Positions 1 to 6,098 of a stretch of 9,487 bases of DNA are shown in pieces. The notes below the pieces were generated by a model. The model worked only from the letters and a program-made list of their open reading frames with translations. It had not been told where the DNA came from and did not search any database. Position 1 is the stretch's first letter. Every line of letters starts with the position of its first letter. Both the position numbers and the translations under genes were made by a program. Origin of the DNA: Alphaproteobacteria bacterium (GTDB lineage: Bacteria; Pseudomonadota; Alphaproteobacteria; Sphingomonadales; Rhodothalassiaceae); NCBI GenBank assembly GCA_003694205.1, contig RFKS01000017.1, positions 1 through 9,487 of the forward strand. The letters run 5' to 3'.

Positions 1-833
1 CCCCGGGGGTGGGAAAGTCGACGCTCATCGAGGCACTCGGAACGCGCCTGACGGCGGCCGGTCATCGCGTGGCGGTGCTCGCCATCGATCCATCCTCGGA
101 GCGATCCGGTGGCTCGATCCTCGGCGACAAGACGCGCATGGAGCGCCTGGCGAACGACCCGAATGCCTTCATCCGTCCCTCGCCGGCGGCGGGCGTGCTC
201 GGCGGTGTTGCGCGGGCGACCCGCGAGAGCCTGCTGCTGTGCGAGGCGGCAGGCTTCGATATCGTGATCGTCGAGACCGTCGGCACGGGGCAGTCCGAGA
301 CGCTCGTCGCCGACATGGTCGATGTCTTCCTTGTCCTCTTGCAGCCCGGGGGCGGCGACGATCTGCAGGGCCTCAAGAAGGGTGTCCTCGAGCTCGCCGA
401 CATCCTCGTCGTTACCAAGGCCGATCAGGACCCCGAGCGGGCCCGCCGTAGTGCCCGCGACTACAAGGCGGCGCTTCGAATCGTCACGCCGCCCGATGCG
501 CCCTGGCGGCCAGAAGTGATCATCGTCTCGGCACGTACGGGGGAGGGGCTCGATCGCCTCGGTGAGGCGATCGCGACGCACCGGAGGGTGCTTGCCGAGG
601 CCGGACTGCTCGAAGCCAGACGCCGACGCCAGCAGGTCAAATGGATGTGGGCCTTGCTCGAGGATGCGCTCCTCGAACGCTTTCGCGCCGCGCCGCAGGT
701 TGCCGCAATCCTCGAGGAAACCGAAAGGGCGGTGGCGGCGGGCGAGCGCGCGCCGGCGGCGGCCGCCGAAGCCCTGCTCGAGGCGTTCCTGTCGGGCAGG
801 TCGGGAAACAGGGCCCGCGCCAGCGAAACCTAG
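1..833 (+). CDS. meaB: MeaB/ArgK-family GTPase (methylmalonyl-CoA mutase chaperone), 5' end missing
   Basis: G3E-type GTPase of the MeaB/ArgK family. Family members protect and reload the adenosylcobalamin cofactor of methylmalonyl-CoA mutase in the cytosol. Reading from base 3, the fragment opens with PGVGKST, the Walker A loop, so the GTG at 9 is a codon inside that loop and not a start; about 50 N-terminal residues lie outside the window. Further family signatures are SGGSILGDKTRM (switch I region), VETVGTGQSE (switch II region), LQPGGGDDLQGLKKG, and the base-recognition motif, here TKAD where NKAD is usual. The C-terminal helical arm (Q-x-x-WMW, then A-A-E-ALLEAF) is the usual MeaB dimerisation tail. 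276 residues are visible, consistent with a full length near 325-330. It converges on the minus-strand PLP gene with a 21-base gap. No mutase gene is visible, so the partner is inferred from the family. Confidence 0.9.
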   Translation, partial: PGVGKSTLIEALGTRLTAAGHRVAVLAIDPSSERSGGSILGDKTRMERLANDPNAFIRPSPAAGVLGGVARATRESLLLCEAAGFDIVIVETVGTGQSETLVADMVDVFLVLLQPGGGDDLQGLKKGVLELADILVVTKADQDPERARRSARDYKAALRIVTPPDAPWRPEVIIVSARTGEGLDRLGEAIATHRRVLAEAGLLEARRRRQQVKWMWALLEDALLERFRAAPQVAAILEETERAVAAGERAPAAAAEALLEAFLSGRSGNRARASET

Positions 834-854
834 TCGGGGAACGTCGGGGGACGC

Positions 855-1988
855 TCAGGCGAGCAGGTCGCGATTGTCGGCGAGGGCGGCGAGCAGCGCG
901 TCGATATCCTCTTCGGTATTGTAGAAATGCGGGCTCACGCGCAGGTTTCCGTCGCGGCAGGAGGTGACGATGCGGCGCGCGGCGAGGCGGGCGACGAGGC
1001 CGTGGTCGTCGCTGCTCCGGATCGCGATCATGGCGCCGTGGCGTGCCGGATCCTCAGGACTGGCGAGCCGGCCGCCGAGGTCCTTGACGCCGGCCTTGAG
1101 GCGTGCCGTGAGCGGCCGCACATGGGCGTGGATGGTCTCGACCCCGATTTCGAGAATCTGCGCGAGCCCCGCCTCGGCGGCAAAGAGATTGGGAATCGGC
1201 GGCGTGCCGGTCTCAAAGCGGCGCGCGTCCGGGGCCTCGCGGTGATGGTGCATGTCCATGGCGTGGATGTCGGCCTGTGCGAACCAGCCGGTGGCATAGG
1301 GGCTGAGGCCGGGGACCAGCTCGCCGCGGACATAAAGCAGGCCGACGCCGGCGCTTGAGAGCAGATATTTGAGCACCCCGCCGATGAGAAAATCGACGCC
1401 GAGCGCGCGCACATCGACGGGCACCGCGCCGAGTGCCTGATAGGCATCGAGCAGCACCAGCGCGCCGCGCTCATGGGCGAGCCGCGCGATCGCCGCGACA
1501 TCGTTCATGGCGCCGTTGCGGTAGCAGACATGGGCAATCGAGACGATGAGCGTCCGTTCGTCGATGAGGCGTTCATATTCGCTCATGGGAATGATGCCGT
1601 CGCGTTCGCGCGCGGTCACCACCTCGAAGCCGCGCCCCTCCTGCGCGTGCCAGATCTGTCCGACGGTGGGAAACTCGAAGTCCGAGATCACGATGCGGTT
1701 GCGCTCACCCGACGGAGAGAGTGCCGAGACCAGGGAGTCGAGCGCCGCCGAGGCCGAGGTGGTGACCGCGATTTCGGCCGGCTCGGCACCAATCAGTTGC
1801 GCCAGTTGTCCACGCACGATCTCGTTCTTCTCGCACCAGGCGATCCAGTCGGCGCCCTTTGCGTGCCGGTTCTCGAGATAGGCCTCATAGGCGGCCTCGA
1901 CGCGTCGGGACAGCGCGCCATAGGAGCAACTGTTGAGATAGACGGAATGCGTGAAGATCGGGAAGTCGGGACGCCAGGGATTGCTCAC
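855..1988 (-). CDS. Class V aminotransferase-fold PLP enzyme (COG0520-like)
   Basis: A 377-residue fold-type I PLP enzyme of the aminotransferase class V superfamily, which includes cysteine desulfurases, isopenicillin-N epimerase and kynureninase relatives. Asp181 in LLDAYQALG should contact the pyridine nitrogen, Gln184 sits where the family has Q/H, and Lys207 in GGVLKYLL is the expected Schiff-base lysine. RFETGTPP and the C-terminal LRVSPHFYNTEEDID are typical of the superfamily. I do not see the desulfurase active-site Cys loop; the only late Cys lies in VTSCRDGNLR just before the conserved Arg segment, so a desulfurase role is doubtful. The GTG start at 1988 has AGGAG nine bases upstream; the longer reading from TTG at 2042 has no ribosome binding site and overlaps the upstream gene. 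It follows the symporter gene by 22 bases, suggesting one transcript. Substrate unknown. Confidence 0.85.
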   Translation of the reverse strand: MSNPWRPDFPIFTHSVYLNSCSYGALSRRVEAAYEAYLENRHAKGADWIAWCEKNEIVRGQLAQLIGAEPAEIAVTTSASAALDSLVSALSPSGERNRIVISDFEFPTVGQIWHAQEGRGFEVVTARERDGIIPMSEYERLIDERTLIVSIAHVCYRNGAMNDVAAIARLAHERGALVLLDAYQALGAVPVDVRALGVDFLIGGVLKYLLSSAGVGLLYVRGELVPGLSPYATGWFAQADIHAMDMHHHREAPDARRFETGTPPIPNLFAAEAGLAQILEIGVETIHAHVRPLTARLKAGVKDLGGRLASPEDPARHGAMIAIRSSDDHGLVARLAARRIVTSCRDGNLRVSPHFYNTEEDIDALLAALADNRDLLA

Positions 1989-1997
1989 GAAACGAAA

Positions 1998-2004
1998 CTC
2001 CTCT
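1998..2004 (-). promoter_or_regulatory. Ribosome binding site deciding the PLP-enzyme start
   Basis: On the minus strand this reads GAGAGGAG, followed by nine bases and then GTG at 1988. It lies in the 22-base gap after the symporter stop codon (2011-2013). It supports the GTG start over the TTG at 2042. Confidence 0.7.
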
Positions 2005-2010
2005 CTGGTC

Positions 2011-3378
2011 TCATCCGAGGACGAGGATGGCGAGAATGGCAAGGGGGACGAAGATCCGCAGCAGCCAGCGCCAGGCGGTCAGAAGCTGTCGCGCATCGAC
2101 AAGCTCGCTGGCGACGAGCGACCGCGGCAATGCCCAGCCGACGAAAAGCGCGATGAGCAGCCCGTTCACCGGCAACAGCAGGCTCGAGATCGAATAATCG
2201 AGAATGTCGAAGATGCCGCGTGTCTCCCAGCCCGGCAGGAAGGCGAGCGGGTGGACGTCCGACCAGATATTGAAGGACAGCGCCGCCGCGGCGCCCAGCA
2301 GCCAGGCCGCGGTGCCCGAGACGAGGGCGGCGCGGGGCCGCGTCATGCCGCGATCGACGAGCCAGGCGACGACCGGCTCGAGCGTCGCGACACCGGTCGT
2401 AAAGGCGGCGAAGAAAACGAGGAGAAAGAAGGCGGCACCGACGAACTGACCGCCGGGCATGGCCGCGAAGGCCGTCGGCAGGGCGACGAAGACCAGACCC
2501 TCGCCGCCATTGGTCTCGAGCCCATAAGCGAAGACGATGGGAAAGATGGCGAGCCCGGCGAGCAGCGCTACCGCGGTGTCGGCGAGACAGATCTGCGCCG
2601 CAACCCGCGGCAGGCTCGTCCTCTCGTCAAGATAGGCGCCAAAGGTCATCAGCGCGCCGATGCCGACGGCGAGCGAGAAGAAGGCCTGGCCCAGCGCGGC
2701 GAGGACGCCGTCCCAGCCGAGCGCCGCGAAGTCGGGGGCGAACATGAAGTTGAGGCCGCGCGCAAAATCGCCCTTCCAGGCGGCAAAGAGCACGAGCGCG
2801 GCAAGCAGCACGAAGAGGCCTGGCATCATCAGCTTGGCCACCCGCTCGATGCCGGCGCGGACGCCGCGGGCAACGACGAATGCGATCCCCGCCATGAAGG
2901 CGAGATGGAGCAGGAACAGGCGTCCCGGTGAGGCCAGCATGGCCTCGAAATGCGCGGCGGCGGCGGCGCCGCTCGCGAATCCCGGCCCCCCGGGGGTCAG
3001 ATAGACAAGGAGATAGTCGACCACCCAGCCGGCGACGACGCTGTAATAGCCGATGCCGACGAAGGGGATGAAGACGCTGAGCAGGCCGATCGCATGCCAA
3101 CCCCTGCCGGCCCCCGCCTCGGTCGTAACGCGACCGACCGCGCGTTCCGCATTGCCGCGGCCGTGGCGCCCGATCATCAGTTCGGCGACCATGATCGGAA
3201 AGCCGACGAGCGCCACCGCGGCGAGATAGACGAGCACGAAGGCGCCGCCGCCATTTTCGCCGGCGAGGAAGGGGAAGCGCCAGAGATTGCCGAGCCCGAT
3301 CGCCGCCCCTGCCGCGGCGAGAACGAAGGCCAGTCGCGAGGACCAGCGCTGGTTTGTACCTGCCGCCCCTTCGGTCAT
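2011..3378 (-). CDS. Sodium-coupled NSS/SNF-family amino-acid symporter
   Basis: A 455-residue inner-membrane transporter of the neurotransmitter:sodium symporter family (LeuT fold), importing an amino acid or related solute with Na+. TM1 carries the signature GLGNLWRFPF (residues 28-37) after W-S-S-R, then NGGGAF (42-47). TM3 has GYYSVVAGW, matching the LeuT substrate-site Tyr region. TM6 reads FFSLAVGIGALMTFGAY, as in LeuT. TM8 reads FFAAFTTGVATLEP, with Thr327/Thr328 at the positions of the LeuT Na2 ligands Thr354/Ser355. About 11-12 hydrophobic segments are present, the usual size for bacterial members. The ATG at 3378 is preferred to the GTG at 3423 because AAGGGGA lies about six bases upstream and the family N-terminus needs no more length. 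Substrate cannot be read from sequence. It is the first gene of the minus-strand pair and diverges from the amidohydrolase gene. Confidence 0.93.
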   Translation of the reverse strand: MTEGAAGTNQRWSSRLAFVLAAAGAAIGLGNLWRFPFLAGENGGGAFVLVYLAAVALVGFPIMVAELMIGRHGRGNAERAVGRVTTEAGAGRGWHAIGLLSVFIPFVGIGYYSVVAGWVVDYLLVYLTPGGPGFASGAAAAAHFEAMLASPGRLFLLHLAFMAGIAFVVARGVRAGIERVAKLMMPGLFVLLAALVLFAAWKGDFARGLNFMFAPDFAALGWDGVLAALGQAFFSLAVGIGALMTFGAYLDERTSLPRVAAQICLADTAVALLAGLAIFPIVFAYGLETNGGEGLVFVALPTAFAAMPGGQFVGAAFFLLVFFAAFTTGVATLEPVVAWLVDRGMTRPRAALVSGTAAWLLGAAAALSFNIWSDVHPLAFLPGWETRGIFDILDYSISSLLLPVNGLLIALFVGWALPRSLVASELVDARQLLTAWRWLLRIFVPLAILAILVLG

Positions 3379-3594
3379 CCCGTTTCCCCTTGTTGCGTCG
3401 GACGCTCCGCGTCGGCCCGCCACGACATTATTTCAACCCTAAAAGACATTTTCCCTGGCGTCGAGAGCGCTCGCGAGCCTGACGAATCCGAGGCCCCGAT
3501 GGCAAGCCCCGCGTTGCAGCGTCGGAATGATGCGCTAGAAAGGAGACATGGGCGCATCGCGGCCGCCAGCGCCAGAAGAGGGGGAGAGAGCAGG
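3379..3594. other. Divergent intergenic region between symporter and amidohydrolase genes
   Basis: 216 bases that must hold the start signals of both divergent genes. An AT-rich patch at about 3427-3455 stands out from the GC-rich background and is the likeliest minus-strand promoter region, though I cannot assign clear -35/-10 boxes. For the plus strand, TTGCAG (3514-3519), a 16-base spacer and TAGAAA (3536-3541) is a weak promoter candidate. Overlapping palindromes lie at 3465-3478 and a small ORF at 3548-3598. The amidohydrolase reading frame has no stop through this region, but nothing suggests it is coding. Confidence 0.5.
3465..3478. repeat. Overlapping palindromes, possible operator
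   Basis: Two perfect palindromes overlap here: GAGCGCTC (3465-3472) and GCTCGCGAGC (3469-3478). They sit between the two divergent genes, where a shared repressor or activator site would be expected. Short GC-rich palindromes do arise by chance in such DNA, so the operator role is only a suggestion. Confidence 0.3.
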
Positions 3595-3598
3595 ATGA
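3548..3598 (+). CDS. Possible 16-residue leader peptide upstream of the amidohydrolase gene
   Basis: An ATG at 3548 opens a 16-codon frame (MGASRPPAPEEGERAG) whose TGA (3596-3598) overlaps the ATG of the amidohydrolase gene as ATGA. AAAGGAG (3539-3545) precedes it, but with only two bases before the ATG, which is closer than ideal. If translated, it would couple ribosomes into the downstream gene. It is short and Pro-rich and could be chance. I do not recognise the peptide. Confidence 0.25.
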   Translation: MGASRPPAPEEGERAG

Positions 3599-5298
3599 AA
3601 TCGTCGCCGGTCCGGGTTCTGTCATTCATTGCCATTGTCAGCTTGTGGCCGTCGCTTCTCTGGGGTGCCGAGCCGGCCTATGATCTGCTGATCCGCGGCG
3701 GCACCGTCTATGACGGAACCGGCGCGCCCGGCCGCATTGCCGATATCGCCGTGCGTGGCGACCGCATTGTGGCCGTCGGTGACCTCGCTGAGGCGACCGC
3801 GCAGCGCGTCGTCGATGCCCATGGGCTCGCGGTAGCGCCGGGGTTCATCAACACGCTCTCCTGGGCGACCGAGTCCCTGCTCGCCGATGGCCGGGGGCAG
3901 AGTGATCTCAGGCAGGGGGTCACGCTCGAGGTCTTCGGCGAGGGCTGGTCGATGGGCCCGCTCACCGAGGCCATGCGCGCCGAACGGCTGCGGCTGCAGG
4001 GCGACATCCGTTACGACATCCCGTGGACGACTCTCGGCGACTATCTCGATCACCTCGAGGCGCGGGGGATCGCGCCCAATGTGGCCTCCTTCGTCGGCGC
4101 CACGACGGTGCGCATCCACATCCTCGGTTATGAGGACCGCCCGCCGGACCCGGTCGAGCTCGGGCGCATGCAGGCGCTGGTGGCGCAAGCGATGGAGGAG
4201 GGGGCGCTCGGCGTCGGCTCGTCCCTCATCTATGCACCCGCCTTCTATGCGGGGACCGACGAGCTTGTCGCGCTGGCGACCACCGCAGGCGCCTATGGCG
4301 GTACCTATATCTCGCACATCCGGAGCGAGGGCGACCGGCTGCTCGAGGCGATCGACGAGCTCATCGAGATCGCGCGCCGGGCGCATGTGCCGGCCCAGAT
4401 CTATCATCTGAAGGCCGCCGGCGAGGCCAACTGGCCGAAGCTCGATCAGGCGATCGCGAAGATCGAGGCGGCGCGGGCCGCGGGCCTCGAGATCAGCGCC
4501 GACATGTACAGCTACACCGCCGGGGCGACAGGGCTCAATGCCGCGATGCCCCCTTGGGTGCAGGAGGGCGGCCACGATGCCTGGGTGGCGCGGCTCAGGG
4601 ATCCTGCGATCCGGGCGCGCGTCATCACCGAGATGCGGACGCCGAGCGCGGACTGGGAGAATTTGCTGCTTGCGGCCGGTTCGGCGGAAAATGTGCTCCT
4701 CATCGGCTTCAAGTCGGCGGCGCTCAAGCCGCTTACCGGCAAGACCCTGGCCGAGGTCGCGAAGTTGCGTGGCAAGAGCCCGGAGGAAACCGCGATCGAT
4801 CTCGTGATCGAGGATGACAGCCGTGTCGACACCGCCTATTTCCTCATGTCCGAAGCCAATATCGAGAAGAAGATCCGTTTGCCATGGGTCGCCTTCGGTT
4901 CCGACGAAGGGGCCTATACGAATGCCGGCGTCTTTCTCAAATCCAACGCCCATCCCCGCGCCTATGGCAATTTCGCCCGCGTGCTCGGCCATTATGTGCG
5001 CGAGCGCAGGCTGATCCCGCTGGAAGAAGCGATCCGGCGGCTGACCAGCTTTCCGGCGCAGGCCTTCCGCATCAGGAATCGCGGCTGCCTCGCGCCTGGC
5101 TGCTTTGCCGACATCGCCATCTTTGCGGCCGACCGCATCGCGGATCATGCGAGCTATGATGACCCGCACCGCTATGCGACCGGCATGATCCATATTTTCG
5201 TCAACGGCACCGCGGTGCTGCGCGATGGCGAGCCCACCGGAGCCCTGCCGGGGCGCGTGGTGCGTGGGCCGGGCTGGCGGGGCAAGATGACGCCATGA
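3595..5298 (+). CDS. Exported amidohydrolase related to N-acyl-D-amino-acid deacylase, altered metal site
   Basis: A 567-residue amidohydrolase-superfamily protein closest in motif layout to N-acyl-D-amino-acid deacylases, which hydrolyse N-acylated D-amino acids. Residues 1-25 (MKSSPVRV, then a hydrophobic core ending LLWGA) look like a Sec signal peptide, suggesting a periplasmic enzyme. The N-terminal beta-sandwich segment (LLIRGGTVYDGTG) leads to PGFIN at 82-86. The expected HxH metal ligands are Leu88 and Trp90, and the bridging Cys is Gly117 (in GVTLEVFGEGW). Still present are His241 (YISHIRSEG), His271 (IYHLKAAGEANW) and Asp437 (FGSDEG). The 30-residue His-His spacing equals that of the Alcaligenes D-aminoacylase. 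The ATG at 3595 is chosen because the signal peptide starts there and a GGGGGAG-type site precedes it; an in-frame ATG at 3499 would bury the signal. It overlaps trmJ by ATGA. Substrate uncertain. Confidence 0.85.
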   Translation: MKSSPVRVLSFIAIVSLWPSLLWGAEPAYDLLIRGGTVYDGTGAPGRIADIAVRGDRIVAVGDLAEATAQRVVDAHGLAVAPGFINTLSWATESLLADGRGQSDLRQGVTLEVFGEGWSMGPLTEAMRAERLRLQGDIRYDIPWTTLGDYLDHLEARGIAPNVASFVGATTVRIHILGYEDRPPDPVELGRMQALVAQAMEEGALGVGSSLIYAPAFYAGTDELVALATTAGAYGGTYISHIRSEGDRLLEAIDELIEIARRAHVPAQIYHLKAAGEANWPKLDQAIAKIEAARAAGLEISADMYSYTAGATGLNAAMPPWVQEGGHDAWVARLRDPAIRARVITEMRTPSADWENLLLAAGSAENVLLIGFKSAALKPLTGKTLAEVAKLRGKSPEETAIDLVIEDDSRVDTAYFLMSEANIEKKIRLPWVAFGSDEGAYTNAGVFLKSNAHPRAYGNFARVLGHYVRERRLIPLEEAIRRLTSFPAQAFRIRNRGCLAPGCFADIAIFAADRIADHASYDDPHRYATGMIHIFVNGTAVLRDGEPTGALPGRVVRGPGWRGKMTP

Positions 5299-6011
5299 CG
5301 TCACCGGTTATCGTCCTCGTCCGCCCGCAGCTCGGCGAGAATATCGGCAAGGCGGCGCGCGCCATGCTCAATTTCGGGCTCACCGAGTTGCGCCTCGTCG
5401 CGCCGCGCGACGGCTGGCCCAATCCCGCCGCCGGGCCCGCGGCCTCGGGCGCCGACGCCGTCCTCGATGGGGCGCGGCTGTTCGATGACGTCGCTGCGGC
5501 GATCGCCGATCTCGGCCATGTCTATGCGGCGACGGTGCGCCCACGTGGGATGGCGAAACCGGTCGTGACGCCTGAACAGGCGGTGCGCGAGATGCGCGCG
5601 GCCGGGGGGCGCTCGGGCATTCTCTTCGGCGCCGAACGCTCGGGGCTCGACAATGACGAGGTAGCACTTGCCGACAGCATTCTCACCATCCCCGTCAATC
5701 CCGCCTTCTCGAGCCTCAATCTCGCGCAAGCCGTGATCATCGCCGCCTATGAATGGCACAAGGCCGGCGCCGTTGTGCCGCCGCGACGCGAGACGCGGGG
5801 CGGACCGCCGGCGAGCAAGGCGGATTATCAGGGCCTCTATGCGCAGCTCGAAGAGGCACTCGAAGCGCGCGGTTATTTCCGCTCCGCGGCGCGCAAGCCG
5901 GTGCAGATCCGCTCGCTTCGGACCTTGCTGCAGAATGCCCGCCTGACGGCGCAGGAGATCCGCACCCTGCGCGGCGTCATCAAGACCCTGACCTGGCCGC
6001 CGAAACCATGA
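5295..6011 (+). CDS. trmJ: tRNA (cytidine/uridine-2'-O-)-methyltransferase TrmJ
   Basis: A 238-residue SPOUT-class RNA 2'-O-methyltransferase. TrmJ methylates the ribose of the nucleotide at position 32 in the anticodon loop of certain tRNAs, using S-adenosylmethionine, in the cytosol. The three family motifs are visible: ENIGKAARAMLNFG (15-28; Arg22 is the conserved motif 1 arginine), GILFGAERSGLDNDEV (108-123) and IPVNPAFSSLNLAQAV (132-147), the latter two forming the knotted cofactor pocket. The C-terminal extension (about 165-238), with the segment LRTLLQNARLTAQEIRTLRG, separates TrmJ from the shorter TrmL. Length is close to the 246 residues of the E. coli enzyme. The ATG overlaps the amidohydrolase stop by four bases and has no good ribosome binding site, so translation is probably coupled. 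The housekeeping role makes this partner gene unexpected. Confidence 0.93.
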   Translation: MTSPVIVLVRPQLGENIGKAARAMLNFGLTELRLVAPRDGWPNPAAGPAASGADAVLDGARLFDDVAAAIADLGHVYAATVRPRGMAKPVVTPEQAVREMRAAGGRSGILFGAERSGLDNDEVALADSILTIPVNPAFSSLNLAQAVIIAAYEWHKAGAVVPPRRETRGGPPASKADYQGLYAQLEEALEARGYFRSAARKPVQIRSLRTLLQNARLTAQEIRTLRGVIKTLTWPPKP

Positions 6012-6063
6012 GTCAGGGACATCGCTGCCGACTCTGAATGATTCGTCTCAGACTCAACCCCTA

Positions 6064-6092
6064 TTGCCTTGATTCGCAAGGATTCGTATTCT
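6064..6092 (+). promoter_or_regulatory. Candidate sigma-70-type promoter of the NlpD-like gene
   Basis: TTGCCT (6064-6069), a 17-base spacer and TATTCT (6087-6092) match the -35/-10 consensus at four of six bases each, in a patch clearly AT-richer than its surroundings. The transcript would begin near 6099, at or next to the ATG, which would imply a leaderless message or use of the ATG at 6135. Three copies of GATTCG (6040, 6071, 6081) lie in the same gap and could be chance. Confidence 0.35.
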
Positions 6093-6098
6093 GATAGC

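Noticed and set aside
842..853. Small hairpin CGTC-GGGG-GACG between the convergent meaB and PLP genes, considered as a bidirectional terminator
   Set aside because: The stem is only four base pairs and no T-tract follows on either strand.
1951..2931. A 326-codon plus-strand frame antisense to the symporter
   Set aside because: Charged, repetitive translation opposite strongly conserved transmembrane motifs; a shadow of the symporter gene.
2950..3594. Upstream extension of the amidohydrolase frame, open for 215 codons before the chosen start
   Set aside because: It runs antisense to the symporter gene and would bury the signal peptide at 3595. The in-frame ATG at 3499 has no supporting binding site.
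3622..5304. A 560-codon open frame on the minus strand, antisense to the amidohydrolase gene
   Set aside because: Same reason: it mirrors a clear gene in the complementary frame, and the translation shows no domain, signal or membrane pattern.
6009..6056. TGAGTC/GACTCA and TCTGA/TCAGA inverted repeats after trmJ, considered as a terminator
   Set aside because: The first has a 36-base loop and the second a five-base stem with a ten-base loop; neither is followed by a T-tract.
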